A stretch of DNA of 64,000 nt from positions 62,001 to 126,000 of the forward strand of contig NZ_BMXV01000001.1 of the NCBI RefSeq assembly GCF_014651935.1, in the 5' to 3' direction. Made by a program: the position numbers and the translations under genes. Shown here piece after piece: positions 46,255 to 55,428 of the stretch. The notes beneath the pieces are model-generated. The model saw nothing but the letters and a program-made list of their open reading frames with translations, did no database searches and was not told where the DNA came from. Source of the DNA: Marinobacter zhanjiangensis. GTDB taxonomy: Bacteria > Pseudomonadota > Gammaproteobacteria > Pseudomonadales > Oleiphilaceae. How positions within the stretch are numbered: the stretch's first letter is position 1; the number at the start of each line of letters is the position of its first letter.

Positions 46255-47103
46255 ATGGAAGAGCTATTTAGCGCAAGTGGCAGGGCCAGCGAATGGATCG
46301 ACACAGGTGTTGAGATGCTCATTCAGTACGCCCCCAAGGTGTTGCTGGCCATTATCACCCTGCTGGTGGGCCTCTGGCTGATCCACCGGGTCGTCAACCT
46401 CCTCGATGCCCGGCTCAAGGCCAAGGACCCCAGCCTCAACAGTTTCCTGTGCGGCCTGGTCAGCATCATCCTCAAGATTCTGCTGCTTATTTCCGTAGCC
46501 TCCATGGTGGGCATTGCCACCACCTCGTTCATTGCCATTATTGGTGCCGCCGGCCTGGCGATCGGCCTGGCCCTCCAGGGCAGCCTGGCCAACTTCGCCG
46601 GCGGGGTACTGATCCTGATTTTCAAGCCCTTCAAGGTGGGTGACACCATTGAGGCCGAGGGGTTCCTCGGCGCCGTTGACGAAATCAACATCCTGTACAC
46701 CATCGTCAACACCTTCGACAATCGCCGCGTTATCATCCCCAACGGCTCCCTGGCCAACTCGTCGCTGGTGAACGTCAGCTTCTATGACACCCGCCGCTGC
46801 GACATGACCTTCGGCATCCATTACGATGACGATATCGACAAGGCCAGGGCCATTATCAAGCGCTGCCTGGAGGACGACGAACGCGTACTGCCGGAACCCG
46901 AACCGCGCATCTCGGTGGGATCTCTGGGGGACAGTTCGGTCAACATCATTGTCCGCCCCTGGACGAAGACCGACGACCTGTGGCCGGTCTACTGGGACAT
47001 GCACGAGAAAATCAAGAAGGCGTTCGATGCCGAAGGCATTACCATCCCGTTCCCCCAGCGGGACCTTCACGTCTACCAGCAAGGCAAAACCGACGCCGAA
47101 TAA
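46255..47103 (+). CDS. mscS: Small-conductance mechanosensitive channel, MscS family
   Basis: A 282-aa protein, E. coli MscS being 286. N-terminal helices are followed by the pore helix TM3 (GAAGLAIGLALQGSLANFAGGVLI), with the Gly/Ala packing pattern and the Asn/Leu gate residues. The beta domain follows, with RVIIPNGSLANSSLVN and the C-terminal VPFPQRDLHVYQ-like end (here ITIPFPQRDLHVY). It releases solutes at hypo-osmotic shock. It stands alone between mnmH and a terminator. Confidence 0.94.
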   Translation: MEELFSASGRASEWIDTGVEMLIQYAPKVLLAIITLLVGLWLIHRVVNLLDARLKAKDPSLNSFLCGLVSIILKILLLISVASMVGIATTSFIAIIGAAGLAIGLALQGSLANFAGGVLILIFKPFKVGDTIEAEGFLGAVDEINILYTIVNTFDNRRVIIPNGSLANSSLVNVSFYDTRRCDMTFGIHYDDDIDKARAIIKRCLEDDERVLPEPEPRISVGSLGDSSVNIIVRPWTKTDDLWPVYWDMHEKIKKAFDAEGITIPFPQRDLHVYQQGKTDAE

Positions 47104-47119
47104 TCCCGGCTCCCGAAGG

Positions 47120-47150
47120 GCCGCCCTGCCATGGGGCGGCTCTCCTTCTG
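47120..47150 (+). terminator. Intrinsic terminator after mscS
   Basis: GCCGCCC at 47120-47126 and GGGCGGC at 47134-47140 form a 7-bp stem with a 7-base loop, followed by TCTCCTTCT. The stem is strong but the T-tract is impure. Confidence 0.5.
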
Positions 47151-47300
47151 GTTACACCAATCCCGTCATGATCCACAAGCGTCCTGGATCACAGTCTTTC
47201 GCTCCACCCTCTCGCAATCCCCGTGCAAATGACTAAGCTGGACAATAGCTGCGTGCCGTCATGGCACAGCCAATACGTCGCACTGGCAGGAGGTAGCACT

Positions 47301-47861
47301 ATGCCGGGAAAAAAGCTGAAAGCCTTCCTCAAGAAGTCCGGGGCCGATTTCATCGCCCTCTCCCATCCCCCCGCCTATACTGCCCAGCAACTCGCCCACC
47401 ATGGCCATATACCCGGCGACCGGGTGGCCAAGACGGTGATCATCGAACTGGATGGCAAGATGGCCATGTTGGTCATGCCATCCACCTGGCGCATTCACTG
47501 GGATCGTCTGAGCAATGTCCTGGAAACCGACTTCCTGGAACTGGCCGACGAGATGGAATTCAAGGATCGCTTTCCCGACTGCGAGGTGGGCGCCATACCG
47601 CCCTTCGGCAACCTCTTTGACATGGCGGTCTACTGCTGCGAAGCACTGACCCAGCAGCCGGATATCGCTTTCCCGGCCGGCTCCCATGAAGAATCCATCC
47701 ACATGAAGACCGACGATTTCCTGGCACTGGTGGACCCGGTGGTCATCGAGAAGGGGTTCATCCGCCCGGGCACCCAAAAACCGGCGTGGATGCAGCGCCG
47801 GCGCAAAAGCAGCGTACCGTCGGATGAACAGATAGAGCACTGGGAACTGGCCGGATATTGA
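47301..47861 (+). CDS. YbaK/aminoacyl-tRNA deacylase-domain protein
   Basis: A 186-aa protein. The YbaK-type domain shows DRVAKTVIIELDGKMAMLVMPST (Lys near residue 46, the family catalytic Lys position) and GAIPPFGNLFDMAVYCCEAL, the family substrate-pocket GxxxPFG block. The C-terminal 50 residues are basic and unlike the usual YbaK tail. ATG 47301 has GGAGG seven bases before it. It may edit mischarged tRNA, but the substrate is unknown. It is upstream of a ubiquinone hydroxylase, 73 bases apart. Confidence 0.83.
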   Translation: MPGKKLKAFLKKSGADFIALSHPPAYTAQQLAHHGHIPGDRVAKTVIIELDGKMAMLVMPSTWRIHWDRLSNVLETDFLELADEMEFKDRFPDCEVGAIPPFGNLFDMAVYCCEALTQQPDIAFPAGSHEESIHMKTDDFLALVDPVVIEKGFIRPGTQKPAWMQRRRKSSVPSDEQIEHWELAGY

Positions 47862-47934
47862 GCCCGGACAAGGATGCCCGCTTGCCTGCACCGGCAAGGT
47901 CCGTAAACTGGGGCATCTGACCAGGAACGCTCTT

Positions 47935-49242
47935 ATGACTCAGACCTTCGACTTTATCGTGGTCGGCGCCGGCATGGTTGGCGCCGCCATTGCCAATGGC
48001 CTTGCCAGCGGGGGCCACACCATTGCCCTGATTGACCAGGGACAGGCCCCGGCTTTCAGTGACCATGACGACCCCGACATCCGGGTGTCGGCACTCAGTG
48101 CGGGCAGTGAAAACTACCTCCGCAGCCTTGGTGTCTGGCACGACATGATGGCCATGCGCGCCACCCCTTACCTGCGCCTGTCGGTCTGGGAGGCCCGCGA
48201 TCATCCCATCAGCCAGTGGCTGCCCGGCCAGCCGCCCCGGACCACCTTCTCCGCGAAGGACCTGAAAGCCTCGCATCTGGGCCATATAGTGGAAAACCGC
48301 GTCACCCAGACCGCTCTCTGGAAACGCGCCAGTGGGCAGGACGAGATCACCCTGTTCTCCGGGTCTGGCATTCAGCGGCTGGAGGAGCAGAGCGACAGCG
48401 TCACGGCCACCCTGGAAGACGACACCGCCGTTCGCGGCCGCCTGGTGATCGGGGCCGATGGCGCAGGATCACGAGTGCGCCAGCTGGCCGGTATTGGCGT
48501 CACCCGCAACCAGTACCAGCAGCAGGCGCTGGTGGCCAGCGTCCGTTACCGGGGGGCGCCGCAGGACATCACCTGGCAAGCCTTCCATAGCACCGGCCCG
48601 CGGGCCTTCCTGCCACTGCACGATGCCGGCCCGGCCCACGCCGGAGAGAGCTGGGCATCACTGGTGTGGTATGACGCTCCGCAGACCCTGGCCGAGCTCA
48701 AGGCGCTGCCGGAAGCGGATTTCCTGGCCCGGGTTCAGGCTGCTTTCCCGGACGAGCTGCCCCCGCTCACCGCCCTGTCCGCGAGGGCCAGCTTCCCCAT
48801 TGCCCGCCAGCATGCCCACCAGTATTCCCGGGGCCGCGTGGTGCTGGCCGGGGACGCCGCCCACACCATCAACCCGCTGGCCGGCCAGGGAGTCAACCTG
48901 GGCTTCCAGGACGCCCGCTGCCTTCAGGAACTGCTGGATGAAGCACGGCGCAAGGGCCAGGATCCGGCGGCACCGGCATTGCTGGCCCGTTACGAGGAGC
49001 AGCGCCGCCCGGCCAACCGCCGTATGATGCTGACCATGGATATGTTCTACCATCTGTTCAGCAATTCGCTGACACCGGTCTGGGCGGCCCGCAATCTGGG
49101 CCTGGGCCTGGCCCAGGGCCTGCCCTTCGCCCGCAACCGTGTGGCCCGATACGCCATGGGCCTGGATGAAGGCCTGCCGGCACCGGTCGAGGCACTTCTG
49201 AACCGGGCGCCTGGCCCGGGACGGCTGACCGGACAGCGGTAG
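47935..49242 (+). CDS. FAD-dependent ubiquinone-biosynthesis hydroxylase (UbiH/UbiF/VisC family)
   Basis: Adds a hydroxyl to the ubiquinone ring. 435 aa, typical for the family. The FAD motif VVGAGMVGAAIA lies near the N-terminus, the middle motif RLVIGADGAGSRVRQLAGI near residue 170, and the C-terminal GRVVLAGDAAHTINPLAGQGVNLGFQDA near residue 300. Which position it hydroxylates (C1, C5 or C6) is not decided by these motifs. The chain matches UbiF-like and UbiM-like proteins alike, so I give no symbol. The early pathway genes ubiC and ubiA are elsewhere in this window. Confidence 0.88.
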   Translation: MTQTFDFIVVGAGMVGAAIANGLASGGHTIALIDQGQAPAFSDHDDPDIRVSALSAGSENYLRSLGVWHDMMAMRATPYLRLSVWEARDHPISQWLPGQPPRTTFSAKDLKASHLGHIVENRVTQTALWKRASGQDEITLFSGSGIQRLEEQSDSVTATLEDDTAVRGRLVIGADGAGSRVRQLAGIGVTRNQYQQQALVASVRYRGAPQDITWQAFHSTGPRAFLPLHDAGPAHAGESWASLVWYDAPQTLAELKALPEADFLARVQAAFPDELPPLTALSARASFPIARQHAHQYSRGRVVLAGDAAHTINPLAGQGVNLGFQDARCLQELLDEARRKGQDPAAPALLARYEEQRRPANRRMMLTMDMFYHLFSNSLTPVWAARNLGLGLAQGLPFARNRVARYAMGLDEGLPAPVEALLNRAPGPGRLTGQR

Positions 49243-49314
49243 CCTCCCGTTCACCGAGACGGCTTCAGAGAGGCGAAACGGATCACCACCAACACAACCA
49301 ACAAGGACCCAGAC

Positions 49315-49680
49315 ATGGCGGAAACCATTTTCACCAAGATCATCAACCGCGAGATTCCCGCAGATATTGTCTACGAGGACGACCTCAGCCTGGCATTCAG
49401 GGACATCAACCCACAGGCGCCAGTACACCTGCTGATTATCCCCAAGAAGGCCATCGCCACCATCAATGACATCCAGCAGGATGACCGCGAACTGGTGGGG
49501 CACCTCTACTGGGTTGCGGCGCACCTGGCAAAGGACATGGGTTTTGCAGACGATGGCTACCGGGTGGTCATGAACTGCGGCGAGAACTCCGGGCAGACGG
49601 TGTTTCACATCCACCTTCACCTGCTGGCGGGCAAGCCCCTGGGCTGGCCGCCCTATACCGACCGTATGAAAGAGGGCTGA
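49315..49680 (+). CDS. hinT: HIT-family nucleotide hydrolase (HinT-like)
   Basis: A 121-aa purine nucleoside phosphoramidase-type protein. The HIT motif is visible as VFHIHLHLLAG with its catalytic His, and the N-terminal ETIFTKIINREIPADIVYEDD plus APVHLLIIPKKAI are HinT hallmarks. Length equals E. coli HinT (119). Function in vivo is unsettled. It lies 72 bases downstream of the hydroxylase and converges on the gene at 49724. Confidence 0.93.
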   Translation: MAETIFTKIINREIPADIVYEDDLSLAFRDINPQAPVHLLIIPKKAIATINDIQQDDRELVGHLYWVAAHLAKDMGFADDGYRVVMNCGENSGQTVFHIHLHLLAGKPLGWPPYTDRMKEG

Positions 49681-49688
49681 TCACCTGC

Positions 49689-49713
49689 CGGGGGCACGTG
49701 TAGCGGGCCCCCG
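49689..49713. terminator. Hairpin between two convergent genes
   Basis: CGGGGGC at 49689-49695 pairs perfectly with GCCCCCG at 49707-49713. There is no T-run on either side, so it may end transcription in both directions only weakly. Confidence 0.4.
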
Positions 49714-49723
49714 ACAATCCGCA

Positions 49724-50983
49724 TCATTCACCCGCCAGCCGGGCCTGCTTGATCTGAGCCAGCGGTATGGGGACTACCATGGTGCCGCCATGGAGCCGCC
49801 GGTTGAACTGCACCCGGCCGTTACCGATACTCTTGATGCGCCCGTCCAGACGCTGACCATCGGTCAGGGTGAGGCGCACATCCCGGTTGATGTGCTGGTG
49901 AAGGCTTCCGGAAATATCCCGTGGAGCCGTATCCGGGGCATCCTCTTCCTGACTGGCCTCTTCCGTCACTTGTTCGACCACCGGTTCCACGCTGGTGACA
50001 CTGAATGGCTGTGGGTCCGCACCCGCTACCGCCACCGACGGGCTCAGGCGCCCGGACAGGTAGGTGGGGTCCAGGCTCATGGCACGGTCATTGGCATCCA
50101 GGTTCGGGTAAGGGTCGATGGCCAGGATCAGGGTGTCACTGGCGCCCGACGTAAAGCTCCGATAGGCGTGCACCAGGGTCTCGTTGGGCTCCAGGCCCTC
50201 CCGGTTCCATTCCCGCATCCAGGCCTGCTGGTGGTACTCCGGGTAAGTGGCGCGAGCCACCCCGGCCTCGTCGGCGCAGAAGGCATTACGGCGGTCGTTC
50301 AGCCCGGTATCGGTAATGGCGACCCTGACGCGGCTGATGCTGGCATCACTGACGGTGGAGGCATTCAGAGCGGCGGTGGGGTTGAGATCCACAGCCATAT
50401 CCGTATCCACCTGCATCATCCCCCGGGACACCAGGTCCAGATCCAGGTTCATACGGGTTCCGGAATGGGACATTCGATAACCCACCGTCATATCCGATAC
50501 CGACACGCCGTAGCCCATGTCCAGGTAATCATCCACGCTGAAGTAATCGCGGTCACCACAGCCGGCCGTCACCAGGCGGGACATCAGGCTTCCCCGCCCG
50601 GAGGCTTCAGCCTCCAGCTCGCGGAACAGGTTGGAATCCATATCCAGCCGGAGTCCGGACACGACCATGTGCATTTCATCAGGTATCTCGAGCTGATCGA
50701 GCTGGAAGGCGATGTTATAAAGCTCGAACAGATGGGCGGTTTCAAAGCGGATATCGTCCACCCGGTATGCCTCCGGTAACCCATGGGGGCTGAACCGGAT
50801 GTCGGTGATACTCAGCGCACCCAGGGGCGACACCGACACATCTCCCCAGCTGAACTCCCCGAACATGGACAGGCCCATCTTCGACACTTCCAGCCGCTCC
50901 TCCACCTCACTGGTAATTCGGTAGTTGGCGTAAAACACACCAGCGACGGCCGCCACCAGCAGGACCAGCAAAACACGCTTCAT
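49724..50983 (-). CDS. Uncharacterised anchored periplasmic protein with Sm-like C-terminus
   Basis: A 419-aa protein, not recognised. Residues 1-18 (MKRVLLVLLVAAVAGVFY) are a hydrophobic membrane anchor or uncleaved signal. The middle (residues 35-290) is beta-rich with repeating VSDMTVGYRM-like strands, resembling AsmA/DUF945-type periplasmic folds only loosely. A Glu-rich linker (about 335-355) precedes a C-terminal 55-residue region DVRLTLTDGQRLDGRIKSI, then VQFNRRLHGGTMVVPIPL, which has an Sm/Lsm-like strand pattern. Two Cys (TAGCGDRD and AFCADE) could pair. It is transcribed alone, against HinT. Confidence 0.75.
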   Translation of the reverse strand: MKRVLLVLLVAAVAGVFYANYRITSEVEERLEVSKMGLSMFGEFSWGDVSVSPLGALSITDIRFSPHGLPEAYRVDDIRFETAHLFELYNIAFQLDQLEIPDEMHMVVSGLRLDMDSNLFRELEAEASGRGSLMSRLVTAGCGDRDYFSVDDYLDMGYGVSVSDMTVGYRMSHSGTRMNLDLDLVSRGMMQVDTDMAVDLNPTAALNASTVSDASISRVRVAITDTGLNDRRNAFCADEAGVARATYPEYHQQAWMREWNREGLEPNETLVHAYRSFTSGASDTLILAIDPYPNLDANDRAMSLDPTYLSGRLSPSVAVAGADPQPFSVTSVEPVVEQVTEEASQEEDAPDTAPRDISGSLHQHINRDVRLTLTDGQRLDGRIKSIGNGRVQFNRRLHGGTMVVPIPLAQIKQARLAGE

Positions 50984-51204
50984 AACGACTTCCTTTACGT
51001 CATATTGACAGCCACCCGGCCCTGTGGATTCTCCCTGGACCGGCGATTCATTAACTAATATACATAATTAAAAAGCGCATGTGTGTGATGTGTGCAACGC
51101 CCGTTCAATGCCTTGCTCGCGTGGGTATGATTCTGTGACCGACCCGGTAGCCTGTTCCCCTCCAATCTGCAACCATGTGGCCAATTGCTCCAGGAAACCA
51201 CGCT

Positions 51205-52677
51205 GTGAAGAACGATTGCCATTACCACCCCGGCGAACCTGCCAAGTGGCATTGCGGGGAGTGCCTGATCCACTATTGTTCCGCCTGCATGCCGGACGCC
51301 AACCCTCGGCAACAGAGTGGTCTGTGCCCACACTGCGGGCGCCAGATGCGTTACCTGGGCGCGGCGACGGAAGCCGAGCCTTTCTGGCAGCGGCTATCGG
51401 CGTTCTTTCGCTACCCGTTCCACTCCGATCCACTGCTGGTGATCATTGTCTGCACCCTGGTGCCACTGTTTCTCAGCCCGGGCCTGATCGGGGGGCTGGT
51501 TTACATCGTGCTTTTGCTGGTGCTGATCAAGTACTGCTACACCGTCATCCGCCACACCGCCAGTGGCCACATGAAACCACCCCCGGTTGCCGAGGCCTGG
51601 TCCGGGGACGGTTTTGCCCTTGGCCTGCAGAGTTTCGTGGTTGTTCTGGTCATGGTGGGCGCGGTGGTATCCGCGTTCGCATTGCTGGGGCCGATTCCCG
51701 GTGTCGTGGTCACCGCGCTGGCCTACCTGGCCGTGCCTGCAACCATCATGATCCTGGCCATGGAAGACTCCATCTTCCCGGCCCTGAACCCACTGAACAT
51801 CACCGCACTGATTTCGTCCATTGGCTGGCCCTACTTCGTGCTTTACGGCTTCCTGATACTGATGACCATGGCCTCGGCCGCTGCACAGGAAATGGCCTTC
51901 GTGCACTTCCATCCGGTCATCGCCTACCCCCTGGGCGGCTTTCTGAGCAGTGTCTTTATCGTCATTGTGTTCCACATGCTGGGCTACCTGCTGTTCCAGT
52001 ATCAGGAGGAACTGGGCTTTGCCAGTGATTTCCAGGACGAAGAACAGCCGGCCGACCCGAATCGGGATCGTTCCCGCCGTGTGGATGCAGATATCGACAT
52101 GAACCTGAAGGAAGGCAACTACAACCGTGTCGCCAGCATCCTGGAGGAGGCTCTGAAACGGGACCCGGCCAACCCCAACCGGCTCAGCCAGCTCTTCCAG
52201 CTATCCCTGGCCCGCCATGACCTGGACGCGCTGACCCGCCACCACGCCAAGCTGCTGCGCTGGATGGCTGCCCATCGCCGCCATCGGGACATGAAAACCC
52301 TGCTCACGCTGCTACGCCAGCACGACCCACAATTCCAGCCGCAGGACCCGGATCTGGTGGTGGCCTGCGCCGACCTGCTGTTCCTGCAGCACGAGCCGAA
52401 GCCGGCCCTGCAACTGCTGAAGGACTTCCACAAACGCTTCCCGGACAGCGACCAGATTGCTCCCGCCTATATCCTGGTGGCCCGCATACTGGCCAATGGC
52501 TTTGAACAGTGGGACAAGGCCACCAGCTTCCTGAAGTTTGCCGACAAAAATACCGGGGACGCGGACACCAAAGCAGCCATTGCGGCCTATCTGGCCCAGG
52601 CAGAGCAGCGGGAGCCCCTCAAAGGTCCCAAAGCCAGCTTTGCCCCCGCTGCAGACCTTGGCAGCAGCTCACCCTGA
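51205..52677 (+). CDS. Membrane protein with N-terminal zinc-finger-like motif and TPR-like tail
   Basis: 490 aa; function unknown. The N-terminus has a Cys/His cluster (CHYHPGEPAKWHCGECLIHYC, then CMPD and CPHCG) resembling a B-box or ribbon zinc finger. Residues about 75-275 hold five or six transmembrane helices (YIP1-like in pattern). The last 200 residues are soluble, Leu/Ala-rich helical hairpins (MNLKEGNYNRVASILEEALK, then FLKFADKNTGDADTKAAIAA) that look like TPR repeats. GTG 51205 has AGGAA upstream; the longer frame to 51175 is not needed. A clear terminator follows. Orthologues probably exist in Pseudomonas relatives. Confidence 0.8.
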   Translation: MKNDCHYHPGEPAKWHCGECLIHYCSACMPDANPRQQSGLCPHCGRQMRYLGAATEAEPFWQRLSAFFRYPFHSDPLLVIIVCTLVPLFLSPGLIGGLVYIVLLLVLIKYCYTVIRHTASGHMKPPPVAEAWSGDGFALGLQSFVVVLVMVGAVVSAFALLGPIPGVVVTALAYLAVPATIMILAMEDSIFPALNPLNITALISSIGWPYFVLYGFLILMTMASAAAQEMAFVHFHPVIAYPLGGFLSSVFIVIVFHMLGYLLFQYQEELGFASDFQDEEQPADPNRDRSRRVDADIDMNLKEGNYNRVASILEEALKRDPANPNRLSQLFQLSLARHDLDALTRHHAKLLRWMAAHRRHRDMKTLLTLLRQHDPQFQPQDPDLVVACADLLFLQHEPKPALQLLKDFHKRFPDSDQIAPAYILVARILANGFEQWDKATSFLKFADKNTGDADTKAAIAAYLAQAEQREPLKGPKASFAPAADLGSSSP

Positions 52678-52680
52678 AAC

Positions 52681-52714
52681 AAAAACGGCAGGACCCCGGG
52701 GCCCTGCCGTTTTC
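52681..52714. terminator. Intrinsic terminator after the TPR-tail gene
   Basis: AAAACGGCAGG pairs with CCTGCCGTTTT around a GC-rich loop. A-run and T-run flank the stem, so it may serve both this gene and the convergent acyl-CoA dehydrogenase. Confidence 0.85.
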
Positions 52715-52742
52715 ATCACTACAGTTATCAGTGAGCCAGGCG

Positions 52743-53882
52743 TCAGAAGCCCTTGAGGCCGGCAACACGATCCGCGTGGTAGCGGAAGTCACCCAGCAGC
52801 AACTGCACTGGGCGGGCGCGCTTCATGAACAGGCCGATATCGTATTCATCGGTCATACCCATACCACCGTGCAGCTGCACGCCTTCATTGGTGACCAGTT
52901 CCGCCACCTGACTGGCCTTGGCCTTGGCCGCGCTGGCCAGCATGGAGGCCTGCTCGTCACCGGCGTCCAGTGCCATAAAGGCCTTCAGCACCATGGACTT
53001 GACCTGCTCCAGCTCGCTCCACATATGCGCGGCACGATGCTGCAGGGCCTGGAAGGACGAGATGTACACGCCAAACTGCTTGCGCTCCTTCATGTAGGCC
53101 ACGGTACGATCAAAGGCTTCGCTGGACAGACCCAGCAGCTCCGCCGCCAGGTGAGCGCTGCCGATATCCAGCAGCTTCTGCAGTGGGGCGGAACCCTGAT
53201 CCTTCTCGCCCAGCACCGCATCGGCACCCACGGCGACATTGTCCAGCGTCACTTTCGCGTAGTTGCGACCGTCCGGGAAAATGGTGCGCTCCACAGTCAC
53301 CCCTTCCGCTTTCGGGTCCACCAGGAACAGGGTGATACCGGACTCGTCCCGCTCGCCGCCGCTGGTGCGGGCTGACACAATCAGGGTGTTGGCAATGTGC
53401 CCGTCCACCACAAAAGTCTTGCTGCCATTGAGCACGAAACCGTCGCCCTGGGCTTCCGCCTTTGTCGCTACGCGCAGGGGCTGGTGGCGCCCGGTCTCAT
53501 CAATGGCCAGGGCTGTCAGGTGACTGCCGTCGGCGATGCCGTTCAGAATTTCTTTCTGGCTGTCATTGCCCGCCAGGATCAGGGCGCAGGCGCCCAGCAC
53601 GCCGGAGGCAAACAGGGGAGATGCCGCCAGTGTACGGCCACCCTCTTCCATCACCTGGCCCATGCCCACATGGCCGAACTCGGAACCACCGTGGCTTTCC
53701 GGGACCAGCGTACCCGCCAGCCCCAGTTCCACTGCGTGGTTCCAGAACTCCGGCACATAACCCAGCGGGTCTTTCTCGTCCCGCAGTTTGCGCAGCTGGG
53801 ATACCGGCGCCTGTTCGCCGAACAGGCCCTGGGCGGCATCCTTGAGCATCTGTTGTTCTTCAGTCAGTACAAGCTTTTGCAT
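52743..53882 (-). CDS. Acyl-CoA dehydrogenase subunit lacking the catalytic Glu motif
   Basis: A 379-aa ACAD-fold protein. FAD-site blocks are LALAIDETGRHQ-like (here LTALAIDETGRHQPL) and QLHGGMGMTDEYDIG near residue 330. The C-terminal position that in active enzymes reads YEGTSEIQ is here LLLGDFRYHADR, so the active-site Glu appears absent. It overlaps no gene but follows the dehydrogenase at 53897-55075 with 14 bases between. Such pairs, one active and one inactive, form heterotetramers in steroid or ring-compound beta-oxidation (for example FadE26-FadE27 of mycobacteria). The substrate here is unknown. Confidence 0.88.
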   Translation of the reverse strand: MQKLVLTEEQQMLKDAAQGLFGEQAPVSQLRKLRDEKDPLGYVPEFWNHAVELGLAGTLVPESHGGSEFGHVGMGQVMEEGGRTLAASPLFASGVLGACALILAGNDSQKEILNGIADGSHLTALAIDETGRHQPLRVATKAEAQGDGFVLNGSKTFVVDGHIANTLIVSARTSGGERDESGITLFLVDPKAEGVTVERTIFPDGRNYAKVTLDNVAVGADAVLGEKDQGSAPLQKLLDIGSAHLAAELLGLSSEAFDRTVAYMKERKQFGVYISSFQALQHRAAHMWSELEQVKSMVLKAFMALDAGDEQASMLASAAKAKASQVAELVTNEGVQLHGGMGMTDEYDIGLFMKRARPVQLLLGDFRYHADRVAGLKGF

Positions 53883-53896
53883 GATGGTCTCCGCCC

Positions 53897-55075
53897 TTAG
53901 CCCAATCCGAGAATGTTTTTGGCGATGATGTTGAGCTGCACTTCGGAAGTGCCTCCCTCAATGGAGTTACCCTTGGTGCGCAGCCACTCCTGGGGCAGGG
54001 CCCCGGCGGGGCGATCATCCCCTTCCCAGAGCAGACCTTCACTGCCATAGGCGGCCACCAGCAGCTCATAGCGGCGCTTGTTCAGTTCGGTACCGGCGAG
54101 CTTGAGCATGGCCGATACGTTGCCCACGCCCTGGCCGGACTTGGCCTGGTCCTTGGCCCGCTCGGCGGTCAGCTCATAGCCGATGGAGTCGATGGCCCAG
54201 GAGGCAATCTCGGTCCGCAGCATGGGGTCTGCCAGCTTGCCATCCTCCAGGCCGACCGCATCCACCGCCAGTTCCGCCAGGGTTTTCTGGCCGGCGGCCG
54301 TGCTGCCCATGTTGCCGATCATGCTGCGCTCATGGGTCAGCAGGTACTTGGCAATGGTCCAGCCCTTGTCGACCTCGCCCACCACCTGATCCTTCTCTAC
54401 GCGGACGTCGTCCAGGAAGGTTTCACAGAAGGGGGACTCGCCGGAAATCAGCTTGATGGGACGGGTGGAGACACCCGGGGTTTCCATGTCGAACAGCACC
54501 AGGCTGATGCCTTCCTGCTTTTTCACATCCGGATTGGTGCGCACCAGGGCGAACATCCAGTCGGCCTTGTCAGCGTAGGAGGTCCAGATCTTCTGGCCGT
54601 TGACGATGAAGTGATCACCCTTGTCCTCGGCCCTGGCCTGCAGACCCGCCAGGTCGGAACCGGCGCCCGGCTCGGAATACCCCTGGCACCAGCGGATCTC
54701 ACCACGCACGATGGGTGGCAGGTGCTGCTGTTTGAGAGCCTCGGAGCCGAACTTGAGAATGGCCGGGCCGATCATCCAGATGCCGAAGCTGTTCAGCGGC
54801 GGGCGCGCCTGGATGCGGGCCATCTCTTCCAGCAACACCTTGTGCTGCTCGCGGGACAGACCACCGCCACCGTATTCGGTGGGCCAGTCGGGCGCGGTCC
54901 AGCCCTTGTCGGCCATACGCTCGAGCCAGAGGCGCTGGTCCTCGCTCTGGAACTTGAAATTGCGGCCACCCCAACATACGTCCTTGTCGCTCTTCATGGG
55001 GGAACGCATGCTCTGGGGGCAGTTCTCTTCAAGCCACGCCCGGGTCTCCTGACGGAAGGTATCCAGATCAGTCAT
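53897..55075 (-). CDS. Acyl-CoA dehydrogenase (catalytic subunit of a pair)
   Basis: A 392-aa ACAD. Blocks include WCQGYSEPGAGSDLAGLQ, IVNGQKIWTSYADKADWMF and the C-terminal SIEGGTSEVQLNIIAKNILG carrying the catalytic Glu. ATG 55075 has AAGGAG eight bases before it; the longer frame to 55099 does not. It is the first gene of a two-gene operon with the 52743 dehydrogenase. The substrate class (aliphatic, branched, ring or side-chain) cannot be assigned from the motifs. No sigma or regulator gene is adjacent. Confidence 0.92.
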   Translation of the reverse strand: MTDLDTFRQETRAWLEENCPQSMRSPMKSDKDVCWGGRNFKFQSEDQRLWLERMADKGWTAPDWPTEYGGGGLSREQHKVLLEEMARIQARPPLNSFGIWMIGPAILKFGSEALKQQHLPPIVRGEIRWCQGYSEPGAGSDLAGLQARAEDKGDHFIVNGQKIWTSYADKADWMFALVRTNPDVKKQEGISLVLFDMETPGVSTRPIKLISGESPFCETFLDDVRVEKDQVVGEVDKGWTIAKYLLTHERSMIGNMGSTAAGQKTLAELAVDAVGLEDGKLADPMLRTEIASWAIDSIGYELTAERAKDQAKSGQGVGNVSAMLKLAGTELNKRRYELLVAAYGSEGLLWEGDDRPAGALPQEWLRTKGNSIEGGTSEVQLNIIAKNILGLG

Positions 55076-55428
55076 GCTTGCTCTCCTTGGGGGCAGCACA
55101 CAATGACCCCTGCAGGGTCCGCCTGGCGGTTATTGTGGTGGTGCTGCCGGTGTCACAATGGAATTCTGTTCCGCCCAGCAAAAACCGGAGGCGGAAAACC
55201 GATAGAATAATGCCTTATCACTGGGCTGTCTGTCATGCCCTGAACCCCATCCGGCCTCAGGGTTTTCAGAATTACCGTTTATTTACAATGAATTGCACAA
55301 CAAAACAACAATACACCGATGTACGGAAGGGTACCGGAAGTGGATGACCGAGACAAATCGGAGACGTTTCGCACAGCGGGCACCAGACCCACGCCACCGG
55401 AAAACTCTGAAAAAAGCCGCCGACGCCG
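55076..55428. other. Gene-free region upstream of the dehydrogenase operon
   Basis: About 350 bases with no convincing gene; open frames here lack ribosome sites and gene-like composition. The stretch 55265-55320 is AT-rich and may hold the minus-strand promoter of the dehydrogenase operon, but I could not pair hexamers with confidence. Near 55411-55430 a GACGGCGTC/GGCGGC stretch followed by TTTTTT on the minus strand is a possible terminator for the rhomboid gene. Confidence 0.4.
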
